NCBI GenBank assembly: GCA_002405525.1
Contig: DHLY01000005.1
Span: forward strand, 1 to 22,873
Direction: 5' to 3'
Length of the DNA stretch: 22,873 nucleotides
Source of the DNA: Proteobacteria bacterium UBA4656
GTDB lineage: Bacteria; Pseudomonadota; Gammaproteobacteria; Xanthomonadales; Ahniellaceae
The stretch's first letter is position 1. Each line of letters begins with the position of its first letter. The notes under the pieces are model-generated. The model searched no databases. It saw nothing but the letters and a program-made list of their open reading frames with translations, and was not told the DNA's origin. The position numbers and the translations under genes were made by a program. Shown one piece after another: positions 1 through 7,655 of this stretch.

Positions 1-114
1 CTCCGCGCCCACCTTCGTCAGCGCCGCCGTCAGCGTCGTCTTCCCGTGGTCAACGTGACCAATCGTGCCCACGTTCACGTGCGGCGTCTTGCGCTCGTAC
101 TTTTCCTTCGACAT
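1..114 (-). CDS. tuf: Elongation factor Tu, N-terminal 38 residues (partial)
   Basis: EF-Tu is the GTPase that delivers aminoacyl-tRNA to the ribosome. The 38 codons visible read from [20 protein letters not shown] to a P-loop, GHVDHGKTT (residues 19-27), which binds GTP phosphates. The rest lies beyond base 1. The ATG at 112-114 gives the usual family N-terminus, and an AAGGG-like ribosome site lies about 10 bases upstream. The gene follows tRNA-Tyr, tRNA-Gly and tRNA-Thr on the same strand, the classical tRNA-tufB arrangement of proteobacteria, so co-transcription from the promoter at 560-588 is likely. No separate strong promoter was seen in the 62 bases between tRNA-Thr and the start codon. 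Confidence 0.97.
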   Translation of the reverse strand, partial: MSKEKYERKTPHVNVGTIGHVDHGKTTLTAALTKVGAE

Positions 115-176
115 GAAACGAAACCCTTCTGCGATCAAATGGTTGCGTTACGCAGCCAAGAGCTGCGGCCCATCGT

Positions 177-252
<76 letters not shown>

Positions 253-282
253 GAGACATCGTGAAGCGCGCCACAGTGTCAA

Positions 283-356
283 TGGAGCGGGAGACGGGAA
301 TCGAACCCGCACTATCGGCTTGGAAGGCCGAAGTTCTACCATTGAACTACTCCCGC
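283..356 (-). tRNA. tRNA-Gly (anticodon TCC)
   Basis: A 74-nt cloverleaf on the minus strand. The acceptor arms are GCGGGAG and CTCCCGC, the anticodon loop CTTCCAA carries TCC (322-324), the T-loop is TTCGATT, and CCA is encoded at 283-285. It lies 30 bases upstream of tRNA-Thr and reads glycine GGA/GGG codons. Confidence 0.97.
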
Positions 357-458
357 TCGCGCGGAGAGACCCTTTTGAAACCGCCGCTTCCGCAGCCCCG
401 CCGGAACCCCGGCCCGGTCGGCCGATGGGGCGCCCGGAGCGGATGCCGCGGCTGGAAC

Positions 459-544
459 TGGTGGAGGGAGGTGGATTCGAACCACCGAAGGCGTAAGCCA
501 GCAGATTTACAGTCTGCCCCCGTTGGCCGCTTGGGTATCCCTCC
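459..544 (-). tRNA. tRNA-Tyr (anticodon GTA)
   Basis: An 86-nt class II tRNA with a long variable arm, as expected for bacterial tRNA-Tyr. The acceptor arms are GGAGGGA and TCCCTCC. The anticodon stem GCAGA/TCTGC encloses a loop with GTA (508-510). The T-arm has TTCGAAT and CCA is encoded (459-461). It is the first gene of the tRNA-tuf unit; its 5' end lies 15 bases from the -10 box at 560-565. Confidence 0.97.
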
Positions 545-559
545 GGAAACGAGCCCGCT

Positions 560-588
560 ATTCTGTCCGCAAGCCGCCGCGCCGTCAA
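560..588 (-). promoter_or_regulatory. Sigma70-type promoter of the tRNA-Tyr/Gly/Thr-tuf unit
   Basis: On the minus strand TTGACG (588-583) is separated by exactly 17 bases from CAGAAT (565-560). The bases after the -10 box are AGCGGGC, a GC-rich discriminator of the kind found at stable-RNA promoters under stringent (ppGpp) control. The mature tRNA-Tyr starts 15 bases past the -10 box. The boxes and spacing are seen in the sequence; ppGpp control is inferred from the discriminator only. Confidence 0.75.
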
Positions 589-605
589 TCTCCCACCTCG
601 GCCGC

Positions 606-1697
606 TCAGACGTTGAAGCGGAAGTGGAGTACATCCCCCTCCCGTACCAGGTACTCCTTGCCCTCCAGGCGCAGCCGGCCGGCCTCCCGGGCCCCCGCCT
701 CGCCGCGATAGCGGATGAAGTCGTCGTAGGCGATCGTCTCGGCGCGGATGAAGCCGCGCTCGAAGTCGGTATGGATCACGGCCGCCGCCTGCGGCGCGGT
801 GGCGCCCGCCCGGACCGTCCAAGCCCGGACCTCCTTCTCGCCGGCGGTGAAGAACGTCTGCAGGCCGAGCAGACGGTAGCCGGCGCGAATCAGCCGGTTC
901 AGGCCCGGCTCCTCGAGCCCCATGTCGGCCAGGAATGCCGTCTTGTCGACATCGTCCAGCTGCGCCAGTTCTTCCTCGATCGCGGCGCACACCGGAACCA
1001 CCTCGGCCCGCTCGACCCTGGCGCGCTCGCACACCCGGTCGAGGTGCGGATTGCCCTTGAAACCATCCTCGCGCACGTTGGCGACATACATGCACGGCTT
1101 GAGGGTCAACAGGAACAGATCGCGCAGGATCGCGCGCTCCTCCGGCGCCAGCGCGAGACTGCGCGCCGGATGCCCCTGGTCGAGGTGCGCGCGCACCCGC
1201 GCCAGCACCTCGCGTCGCGCCGCTGCGTCCTTGTCGCCGGCCCGGGCTGCCTTTTCCGCCCGCTGCAGGGCCTTCTCCACCGTGTCGAGGTCGGCCAGGG
1301 CCAGCTCGGTGTCGATGGTATCGATGTCGGCGATGGGATCGATACGCCCGGCTACGTGAACGATGTCGCCATGCTCGAAACAGCGCACGACGTGGCAGAT
1401 CGCGTCGACCTCCCGAATGTGCGCGAGAAACTTGTTGCCGAGGCCCTCGCCCTGCGCCGCCCCGGCCACCAGGCCGGCGATGTCCACGAACTCGATGGTG
1501 GTGGGAACGACCTTCTGCGGGCGCACGATGTCGGCCAGCGCCAGCAGGCGCGGATCCGGAACCGGCACCACGCCGACGTTGGGATCGATGGTGCAGAAGG
1601 GGAAGTTTGCGGCCGGGATGCCGGCCTTGGTCAGGGCGTTGAACAGGGTCGATTTGCCGACGTTCGGAAGCCCCACGATGCCGCATTTGATGCCCAT
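606..1697 (-). CDS. ychF: Redox-responsive ribosome-binding ATPase YchF
   Basis: YchF (human OLA1) is a TRAFAC-class NTPase that prefers ATP and binds the ribosome; in E. coli it is linked to oxidative stress. The 363-residue protein has the usual family length. The P-loop GLPNVGKST is at residues 9-17, the G3 segment [20 protein letters not shown] follows near residue 73, a coiled-coil insert lies around 135-180, and a TGS domain ends the protein ([20 protein letters not shown], then [13 protein letters not shown]). The ATG start gives the standard [12 protein letters not shown] beginning. It lies 49 bases after pth, and the ychF-pth pairing is widely conserved. Confidence 0.97.
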   Translation of the reverse strand: MGIKCGIVGLPNVGKSTLFNALTKAGIPAANFPFCTIDPNVGVVPVPDPRLLALADIVRPQKVVPTTIEFVDIAGLVAGAAQGEGLGNKFLAHIREVDAICHVVRCFEHGDIVHVAGRIDPIADIDTIDTELALADLDTVEKALQRAEKAARAGDKDAAARREVLARVRAHLDQGHPARSLALAPEERAILRDLFLLTLKPCMYVANVREDGFKGNPHLDRVCERARVERAEVVPVCAAIEEELAQLDDVDKTAFLADMGLEEPGLNRLIRAGYRLLGLQTFFTAGEKEVRAWTVRAGATAPQAAAVIHTDFERGFIRAETIAYDDFIRYRGEAGAREAGRLRLEGKEYLVREGDVLHFRFNV

Positions 1698-1746
1698 TTC
1701 TGCATTGATTCCTCGATAGCGGGCCAGCCGGCCCGGGGCGGTCCGC

Positions 1747-2343
1747 TCAGGCGTCCCGCGCGGTCTGTCGCGGCGTATGCAGCCGCTGCATGGCGTCCTC
1801 GAAACGGCCGGCGACGGCCAGCGGGATCACGTCCAGCGCCGCAGCCACCGCCGCCTGGATCGCCGCCTCGTCGTCCTTGCCGGGGCGCCCGAGCACCCAC
1901 GGCGTGACCTGGTCCTTGTGCCCCGGGTGGCCGATCCCCAGCCGCAGGCGGTGGAAGCGGCCGTGGCCCAGCTGTCCCATGATGTCGCGCAACCCGTTCT
2001 GCCCGCCGTGGCCGCCGTCGAACTTCAGGCGGGCAGCGCCGGGCGGCAGGTCGAGATCGTCATGGGCGACCAGGGTCTCCTCCGGCGCGATCTTGAAATA
2101 GCCCTGCAACGACACCACCGGCAGGCCACTGTGATTCATGAAGCGGGTCGGACGGGCCAGCCAGACGGTTGCGCCGCCGATCTCGGCCTTGGCGGTTTCC
2201 GCGCCGTGACGCCCATCTCGAGTCAGCCGGCAGATGGACCGGGCGGCCAAGGCGTCGACGAACGAGTACCCGGCATTGTGCCGGGTTCTTTCGTACTCGG
2301 CGCCGGGGTTGCCCAGTCCGACGATGAGGCGCAGGCCGGCCAT
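1747..2343 (-). CDS. pth: Peptidyl-tRNA hydrolase
   Basis: Pth cleaves the ester bond of peptidyl-tRNA released from stalled ribosomes and so recycles tRNA. The 198-residue protein begins [20 protein letters not shown]. The catalytic histidine is H22 in RHNAGYSF. Other family signatures are RFMNHSG, the HDDLDLPPG aspartates and the glycine-rich [12 protein letters not shown]. Length and start fit the family (about 190-200 residues). It lies between rplY (57-base gap) and ychF (49-base gap) on the same strand, so one transcript for rplY-pth-ychF is likely. Confidence 0.97.
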   Translation of the reverse strand: MAGLRLIVGLGNPGAEYERTRHNAGYSFVDALAARSICRLTRDGRHGAETAKAEIGGATVWLARPTRFMNHSGLPVVSLQGYFKIAPEETLVAHDDLDLPPGAARLKFDGGHGGQNGLRDIMGQLGHGRFHRLRLGIGHPGHKDQVTPWVLGRPGKDDEAAIQAAVAAALDVIPLAVAGRFEDAMQRLHTPRQTARDA

Positions 2344-2400
2344 CGGCGCACGCGGCGGCTGCCGCCGCCGGATGGCGGCGGCGCGCGACGCGTTGGTGCC

Positions 2401-3117
2401 TTACTTCTTTGGCGCGGCCTTGGCCGGTGCGGCCTTGGCCGGAGCGGCCTTGGCGGGTGCGGCCTTGGCTGGCGCCGCCTTGGCGGCCGGTGCGGCCGGG
2501 GCCGCCTCCGCGGCCGCTGCGGCGGGCTCCTCTTCGGCGCGCGCCATCTTGGCGATCGCGACGGCGAGGTCGTGCTCCTTGCCCAAGCGCAGTTCCGGGA
2601 TCACCACGCCAGCCGGCAGCTTGATGTCAGACAGGTGCACGATGTCTCCGATCTTCAACTGCGCGAGATCAACCTCGATGAACTCCGGCAGATCCCTCGG
2701 CAGGCAGGAGATCGTGACCTCGTTCAACTCATGGGTGATCACGACGCCCGCAGTCTTTCCGGCCGGCGAGGCCTGCTGATTGACGAAGTGCAGCGGCACG
2801 CGGACGCGGATCGCCTCGTTTTCCGACACGCGCTGGAAGTCGAGGTGCAGGATCTGCGGCTTGAACGGATGGCGCTGCATGTCGCGCAGAAGGACCTTCT
2901 GCGTGCCACCCCCGATATTCAGGTCGAGGATCGCCGAGTAGAACCATTCGTTGTGGGACGCCAGCAGCACCGTGTTGTGGTGGAACTGCAGGCTGACCGG
3001 CGCTTCCTTCGCGCCGTAAAGGATCGCCGGGACCTTGCCGGAACGACGCAGGCGGCGGCTCGCACCCTTGCCTTCGTCGGTCCGCGGTTCGGCGGGGATC
3101 TCGTGACGGGTTGCCAT
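2401..3117 (-). CDS. rplY: 50S ribosomal protein L25, long (TL5/CTC) form
   Basis: L25 binds 5S rRNA in the large subunit. This 238-residue protein is the long general-stress CTC/TL5 type rather than the roughly 94-residue E. coli form. The 5S-binding N-domain covers about residues 1-95 and the beta-rich C-domain about 96-190. From about residue 195 there is a low-complexity tail of Ala, Lys and Pro with AKAAP repeats. The frame stays open far upstream, but the ATG at 3115-3117 gives the family start MATRHEIPAEPR. A GGGAGAAG ribosome site lies just before it. The basic tail may add RNA contacts; that is inference. Confidence 0.95.
   Translation of the reverse strand: MATRHEIPAEPRTDEGKGASRRLRRSGKVPAILYGAKEAPVSLQFHHNTVLLASHNEWFYSAILDLNIGGGTQKVLLRDMQRHPFKPQILHLDFQRVSENEAIRVRVPLHFVNQQASPAGKTAGVVITHELNEVTISCLPRDLPEFIEVDLAQLKIGDIVHLSDIKLPAGVVIPELRLGKEHDLAVAIAKMARAEEEPAAAAAEAAPAAPAAKAAPAKAAPAKAAPAKAAPAKAAPKK
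2410..2484 (-). repeat. Five 15-bp tandem units coding AKAAP in the L25 tail
   Basis: Five consecutive 15-bp units on the minus strand each encode A-K-A-A-P (L25 residues 212-236). The units are nearly identical, differing mostly at third positions. The unit is a multiple of three, so slippage would lengthen or shorten the tail without breaking the frame. Confidence 0.9.
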
Positions 3118-3157
3118 GGGACTTCTCCCTTCAGTGGTGTATGCCTTGCGGCGTGGG

Positions 3158-3190
3158 CTCCCCCGCGACCAGGGGAGTGGGTACAAAAAA
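3158..3190 (-). other. T6 run and small hairpin in the prs-rplY gap
   Basis: The 134-base gap between prs and rplY holds, in transcript order on the minus strand, a run of six T (3190-3185) and then a hairpin with a 6-bp stem CTCCCC/GGGGAG and an 8-base loop (3177-3158). The T-run precedes the hairpin, so this is not a canonical terminator. The element would lie in the leader in front of rplY. A weak 5-bp GGGCT/AGCCC pairing upstream of the T-run could make a poor terminator. Function unknown. Confidence 0.35.
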
Positions 3191-3251
3191 CGGCGAGGGC
3201 TGCGGGGCGCGAGGGTCCTGAGCCCGCTGGCCTCGATCCTCGTGCCTGCTC

Positions 3252-4217
3252 TCAATCCACGTACAGCGAACTCACCGATTCGCCGAAGGCGATCCGGCGC
3301 ATTGTTTCGGCCAGCAGCTCCGCCACACTGAGTTGCCGGATCTTTGCGCAACCGCGCGCCGCGTCCGAGAGCATGATCGTGTCGGTCACCACCAGTTCGT
3401 CGAGCTGCGAGCCAGCGACGTTGGCGATCGCCGGGCCGGACAGCACGGGATGCGTGCAGTACGCCACCACCTTGCGCGCGCCGGCGCACTTGAGCGCCGC
3501 GGCGGCCGCACAAAGGGTGCCAGCGGTGTCCACGATGTCGTCGACGAGGACGCAGATCTTGTCGGTGACGTCGCCGATGATGTTCATCACCGTCGCCTCG
3601 TTCGGCCGCGGACGCCGCTTGTCGATGATCGCAAGATCCGCGTCGTCGAGCCGCTTGGCGATCGCGCGGGCCCGCACCACGCCGCCGACGTCGGGCGAAA
3701 CGACCAGCAGATCGCGAGTGCCCTGGTGGCGCCAGATGTCGGCCAGCAACACGGGCGATGCGTACACATTGTCGAGCGGGATGTCGAAGAAGCCCTGGAT
3801 CTGGTCGGCGTGCAGGTCGACGGTGAGGACGCGGTCGGTGCCGACCGCGCTGATCATCCGCGCCGCCACCTTGGCCGTGATGGGAACCCTCGCCGAACGC
3901 GGGCGCCGGTCCTGCCGGGCATAGCCGAAGTACGGCAGCACCGCGGTGACGCTGGCCGCAGAGGCGCGCTTGAGGGCGTCGATCAGCACCAGCAGTTCCA
4001 TGAAGTTATCCGCGGTAGGGGCTGCGGTCGGCTGAATCACGAACACTTCCTGTCGGCGCACGTTTTCCTCGATCTCGACCTGCACCTCGCCGTCGCTGAA
4101 GCGACCCACCAGCGCTTTGCCCAGCGGCACGCCGAGCTCACGGGTGATCGCGTGCGCGAGCGGACGATTCGCATTGCCGGAGAAGACCAGGATGCCTTCG
4201 GTGTTCACGCGCGACAC
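3252..4217 (-). CDS. prs: Ribose-phosphate pyrophosphokinase (PRPP synthetase)
   Basis: Prs makes phosphoribosyl pyrophosphate from ribose 5-phosphate and ATP for nucleotide, histidine, tryptophan and NAD synthesis. The 321-residue protein contains the phosphate and ATP contact segment [17 protein letters not shown] (39-55), the mobile loop [11 protein letters not shown] (95-105), the metal-binding [12 protein letters not shown] (133-144) and the PRPP loop [12 protein letters not shown] (223-234). The annotated start is GTG at 4217. A second GTG three codons in (4208) is a realistic alternative, because the strongest purine run (GGGGG) lies just upstream of both. The C-terminus [14 protein letters not shown] is typical of Xanthomonadales. 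It follows tRNA-Gln by 36 bases. Confidence 0.97.
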   Translation of the reverse strand: MSRVNTEGILVFSGNANRPLAHAITRELGVPLGKALVGRFSDGEVQVEIEENVRRQEVFVIQPTAAPTADNFMELLVLIDALKRASAASVTAVLPYFGYARQDRRPRSARVPITAKVAARMISAVGTDRVLTVDLHADQIQGFFDIPLDNVYASPVLLADIWRHQGTRDLLVVSPDVGGVVRARAIAKRLDDADLAIIDKRRPRPNEATVMNIIGDVTDKICVLVDDIVDTAGTLCAAAAALKCAGARKVVAYCTHPVLSGPAIANVAGSQLDELVVTDTIMLSDAARGCAKIRQLSVAELLAETMRRIAFGESVSSLYVD

Positions 4218-4253
4218 CCCCGATAAGAACTGGCCCCAGGCTCCACGACGCGA

Positions 4254-4330
4254 TGGCTGGGGCGGTAGGATTCGAACCTACGCATGCGGGAATCAAAATC
4301 CCGTGCCTTAACCAGCTTGGCGACGCCCCA
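4254..4330 (-). tRNA. tRNA-Gln (anticodon TTG)
   Basis: A 77-nt cloverleaf on the minus strand. The acceptor arms are TGGGGCG and CGCCCCA, the anticodon stem CGGGA/TCCCG carries TTG, the T-loop is TTCGAAT, and CCA is encoded (4254-4256). It sits 15 bases after ispE and 36 bases before prs on the same strand, so it is probably cut out of a mixed mRNA-tRNA transcript. Confidence 0.96.
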
Positions 4331-4345
4331 GCGGGTGGAACCGCA

Positions 4346-5221
4346 TCAGCAACCCGCACCGGCCGCCGGCAGCCGGTCCAGCAGCGGGGACCGGTCGCAG
4401 GCCTCGGCGATGAACGCGCGCCATGGCGACGGGCATGCCGCCGCGATCCGCTCGCCCGCCGCTCGGTCGGCCACCGGCGCGAACACGCAACCTCCACTTC
4501 CGGTCAGCCGCGCCGTCGAGAACCGGCCCAGCCAGGCCAGCGCAGCGTCCACCGCAGGATGGCGCCGACGCACGACCGGCTCTAGGTCGTTGCGCGTCGC
4601 CGAGCCTTCCAGGAAGCTGCGAATTGTGGTGCGCGGGGTGTTGCGTGTCAATTCGGGAGCCGCGAAGACCGGTCCAGTGGGCACCGCTTCCGCTGAATCG
4701 AGCACCACATAGGTCTGGGGCGGGAGGTCCAGCGGAACCAGTCGATCGCCGATCCCTTCCGCCCAGGCGCTGCGCCCGCGCACGAACACCGGCACGTCGG
4801 CGCCGAGCGGCAACCCGATCGCGGCAAGGCGATCGACGCCCAGACGCAGTCCCCACAGGTGGTCCAAGGCCCGCAGCACGGTGGCGGCGTCGCTGCTGCC
4901 GCCGCCCAAACCACCGCCGGCCGGAATGCGCTTGTCCACCCGGATGTCGGCGCCAAGCGGGGTGCCCGATGCATGCCGCAGCGCGCGCGCCGCACGGACG
5001 ACCAGGTCCTGCTCGGGCGCGAGGCCGGCAAGCCCCACGGGGCGCTCGATGCGCCCGTCGGCGCGCACGCGGATCGCGACCTCGTCCGCGAAGTCGAGCA
5101 GCCGGAACACGGTCTGGAGCTCGTGGTAGCCGTCCGCGCGCCGACCCACCACGTGCAGGAAAAGGTTCAGCTTCGCCGGGGCCGGCCAGCGGCTCCAGCC
5201 GGTGTCGTCATTGCCCGGCAT
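4346..5221 (-). CDS. ispE: 4-diphosphocytidyl-2-C-methyl-D-erythritol kinase
   Basis: IspE is the ATP-dependent kinase of the non-mevalonate (MEP) isoprenoid pathway and phosphorylates CDP-methylerythritol. The 291-residue GHMP kinase has the start region WPAPAKLNLFLHVVGRRADG (12-31), the ATP loop PAGGGLGGGSSDAAT (100-114) and the catalytic aspartate in LGADVPVF (139-146, D142). A late motif RLTGSGGCVFAP matches the family. The ATG at 5219-5221 lies inside the end of lolB (14-base overlap), which suggests coupled translation. Length agrees with E. coli IspE (283 residues) plus a slightly longer N-terminus. Confidence 0.96.
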   Translation of the reverse strand: MPGNDDTGWSRWPAPAKLNLFLHVVGRRADGYHELQTVFRLLDFADEVAIRVRADGRIERPVGLAGLAPEQDLVVRAARALRHASGTPLGADIRVDKRIPAGGGLGGGSSDAATVLRALDHLWGLRLGVDRLAAIGLPLGADVPVFVRGRSAWAEGIGDRLVPLDLPPQTYVVLDSAEAVPTGPVFAAPELTRNTPRTTIRSFLEGSATRNDLEPVVRRRHPAVDAALAWLGRFSTARLTGSGGCVFAPVADRAAGERIAAACPSPWRAFIAEACDRSPLLDRLPAAGAGC

Positions 5222-5810
5222 GCAGGCTCCAGCGTTCGACCGCGATCCGCACCTCGAAGGGCGCGCGACGGGCGACCACCCGGCGCGGCATCGGCAGTCC
5301 GTCCGCCGCCGTCCAACCCCTGTACTCGACGCGCCAGCCGCGCTCGACGATCAGCGTGGGCAGACCGTCCGGTCCGTACTCGATGCGCGCCGCGTCCGAG
5401 TCGGCCGCCAAGCCCCGGACCCACCTCGGAACGCCTGCCATCGGGAGGCGCCAGCCGAGTTCGCGCGCCAGCAGTGCCTCGGCATCCGCGTCGCGCAGCG
5501 GCTCCGGGCCCGCACCGTCAAGTTGCGCGAGCGTGCCGTCGCCGCTAAGGCGCCACGCCCCGCCGGCCGCCGGCGCTCGCACCGAGATCTTGTAGAAGTC
5601 GCCGTCCTGCAGCCACTCCAGCCGACCGCTGCCGCCGTCGCGTCCGTCGCTGACCGCGATCCGTCCGACCAGCGACCAGCGCGTCAGCGCCGCCAGCCGC
5701 TCCGCGCGCGCCGCAGCGTCGGGCGATGCGTCGCGCGCCAGCCGCGACGCCGGCGCGCACGCGGCCAGCAGCAGGAGCAGCAAGGCCGTGGTGCCCGCGC
5801 GCGCGACCAT
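5208..5810 (-). CDS. lolB: Outer-membrane lipoprotein LolB
   Basis: LolB receives lipoproteins from the periplasmic carrier LolA and inserts them into the outer membrane. The 200-residue precursor has a short basic N-terminus, a leucine-rich core and the lipobox LAAC with lipidated C18. The residue after the cysteine is Ala, which does not retain the protein in the inner membrane. RWSLVGRIAVSDG and the repeated beta-strand pattern, with DGLPMPRRVV late in the protein, fit the LolB fold. The ATG (5808-5810) shares one base with the TGA of the preceding TPR gene. The lolB-ispE order is conserved in many gammaproteobacteria. Confidence 0.93.
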   Translation of the reverse strand: MVARAGTTALLLLLLAACAPASRLARDASPDAAARAERLAALTRWSLVGRIAVSDGRDGGSGRLEWLQDGDFYKISVRAPAAGGAWRLSGDGTLAQLDGAGPEPLRDADAEALLARELGWRLPMAGVPRWVRGLAADSDAARIEYGPDGLPTLIVERGWRVEYRGWTAADGLPMPRRVVARRAPFEVRIAVERWSLHAGQ

Positions 5811-7540
5811 CAGCGGTCGAGCCGGCGCACGGTCTCCGCCAGCACGTCGTTGTCGGTATCGACCTCGCGTCCCCGCGCCCACACCGCGCGCGCCTCGTCC
5901 CGGGCGCCGGTGACCCACAGCACCTCGCCGAGGTGGGCGGCGATCTCGGCATCGGGCTGCAGCTCGAAGGCGCGACGCAGGTGAACCAGCGCCTCGGCGT
6001 GGTTGCCCAACCGGTACTGGACCCAGCCCATGCTGTCGATGATCGCCGGCTCGTCCGGCTTCGCGGCCAGCGCGCGGGTGATCAGTTCCAACGCCTCCTG
6101 CTGATGACGATCGGTGCGGTCGGCCAGCGTGTAGCCGAGGGCATTCAGCGCGTCGGCGTCATCCGGATCGAGTTCGACGAGGCGCCGCAGGTCGGCGATG
6201 CACTCGTCGACCCGGTCGAGGCGTTCGAACGCGAGCGCGCGGGCGTACAGCAGGCGCCGTTCGTCGGGCAGCGCGCGCAGGCCGCGCGAATACGCGTCGA
6301 GAGCGCGGCTGGCGTCCGCGTGCCGATCGTGCAGTTCGGCCTCCAACAGGAAGGTGTCGGCCAGCCGCGCGTCGTCGTCGATACCGCCCGCGCGGAGCGC
6401 ATCGAGATGGGCGAGCGCCCCGTCCCGGTCGTCGAGCCCGTCCAGCAGCACCGCGATCCGAACCTGGGCCTCGAACCAGCGCTCGCCGCGCGGGACCGCG
6501 CGATACCACCGCAGCGCGTCCTCGCGCCGCTCGGCCAGTTCGGCCAGCTGCCCGAGCAGTTCCAGGCGCGCCGCCGGCCGCGGGGCCGGCAGGGCCTCGA
6601 TCTCGGCCGCGACCCGGGCCAGCAGTTCCGGGGCCTCGGCGCGCGCCGCATAAGCCGCCCGCGCCGCGAGAACCTCGTCGTCCGGCGGCAACGCCGCCAG
6701 CGCATCCGCTGCCGGACCCGGCTCGCCCGTCTCGTTGAGCAGCGCGGCGTACGTCAGGCGATTGGACCGGTCGGCGGGCGCGATCGCCAGGGCCCGCTCG
6801 AAGGCGGCGCGAGCCGCGGCGCGATCGCCGCCGCGCAGCGCGAGGTGGCCTTTCCACATCACGGCCGGCGCGGAGTCTGGCGCCGCGGCCACGGCGGCGG
6901 CGGCGAAGCGACCGGCCAGCGCCGGCTGCCGCAACTGCTGCGCCACCTGGCTGAGCGCCAGCAGCGTGTCGACCCCGCCGGGCAGCGAAGTGTCGGCGGC
7001 GAGCGCTTCCAGCGCTGCCGTGGCGCGCTCGGGATCGGCACCGCCGAGGAGCGCCTGGCCGACCATCCGCCGCGCCTCGGCATCACCGCGCTGCAGCAGC
7101 GCCCGCAGGCGCGCCAGCGCGGTCGCGGTGTCGCCATCGGCTAGCGCGAGTGCGGCCTCGGCCTGCACGATGCCCGTCGCCTCCGGCGCCAGCACGCGCC
7201 AGCGCGCCAGCGCGGTCCGCGCGAGCTCCCAGGTCCGGGCCACGATGGCGACCCGCGTGGCGTGTTCCGCGATCGCCGGATCATCACTGGCCGCGGCGGC
7301 GCGCGCATAGTGACGCGCGGCGGACTCCGTCCGGCCGTCCTGCCAGGCAAATTCGCCTGCCATCAGCGCGGCCATCACCTCCTTGTCCTCCGACTCGGGG
7401 GGCTCCGCCACGGCGGCCGGGTCCGTGGCGCCGCCGGCATCGGACGCGGGGGCTTCGGGGCGCGGCGTCGGCGCCGCACAGGCGGCCAGGGCCAGCACGC
7501 AGGCCAGCGCGATTGGCCTCAGGAGGTTGACTTGGATCAT
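5810..7540 (-). CDS. TPR-repeat lipoprotein upstream of lolB
   Basis: A 576-residue protein with a lipoprotein signal: LRPIALACVLALAAC, lipobox LAAC, lipidated C21. An acidic Ala/Pro-rich linker follows (about 22-55). The rest is alpha-helical TPR or Sel1-like repeats, for example GDRAAARAAFERALAIAP, the paired LVELDPDDADALNALGYTLA and LRRAFELQPDAEIAAHLGEV. The frame stays open upstream, but MIQVNLLRP gives a proper signal peptide. Such TPR lipoproteins beside lolB are common in Xanthomonadales and Pseudomonas; their exact role is not established. A scaffold role in outer-membrane lipoprotein or envelope assembly is inferred from position. Its end overlaps the lolB start by one base. Confidence 0.88.
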   Translation of the reverse strand: MIQVNLLRPIALACVLALAACAAPTPRPEAPASDAGGATDPAAVAEPPESEDKEVMAALMAGEFAWQDGRTESAARHYARAAAASDDPAIAEHATRVAIVARTWELARTALARWRVLAPEATGIVQAEAALALADGDTATALARLRALLQRGDAEARRMVGQALLGGADPERATAALEALAADTSLPGGVDTLLALSQVAQQLRQPALAGRFAAAAVAAAPDSAPAVMWKGHLALRGGDRAAARAAFERALAIAPADRSNRLTYAALLNETGEPGPAADALAALPPDDEVLAARAAYAARAEAPELLARVAAEIEALPAPRPAARLELLGQLAELAERREDALRWYRAVPRGERWFEAQVRIAVLLDGLDDRDGALAHLDALRAGGIDDDARLADTFLLEAELHDRHADASRALDAYSRGLRALPDERRLLYARALAFERLDRVDECIADLRRLVELDPDDADALNALGYTLADRTDRHQQEALELITRALAAKPDEPAIIDSMGWVQYRLGNHAEALVHLRRAFELQPDAEIAAHLGEVLWVTGARDEARAVWARGREVDTDNDVLAETVRRLDR

Positions 7541-7600
7541 CTTGCGCTGCGCTCCAGGGTGCGCGAGGGCGGAAAATTCCCATCCTCGGCGAGGGTTTGC

Positions 7601-7629
7601 TTGATCTGCGGCGGCCCGCGACCGACAAT
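7601..7629 (+). promoter_or_regulatory. Sigma70-type promoter of hemA
   Basis: TTGATC (7601-7606) and GACAAT (7624-7629) are separated by 17 bases. Transcription would start near 7636, about 20 bases before the hemA ATG. The 115-base gap is shared with the divergent TPR-lolB genes; no convincing minus-strand promoter was picked out, although the AT-rich stretch near 7571-7580 could contribute. Confidence 0.6.
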
Positions 7630-7655
7630 CCGGACACGCCGCGCACCCGCCCACC

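Noticed and set aside
261..1907. Plus-strand open frame crossing tRNA-Gly, tRNA-Tyr and ychF
   Set aside because: It runs antisense through two tRNA genes and an intact ychF and has no recognisable domain.
3118..3513. N-terminal extension of the L25 frame by 132 codons
   Set aside because: The extension overlaps prs in another frame; the ATG at 3117 gives the family start with a ribosome site.
5726..7144. Plus-strand open frame opposite the TPR lipoprotein
   Set aside because: The minus-strand frame has a lipoprotein signal and TPR repeats; the plus-strand frame is a shadow.
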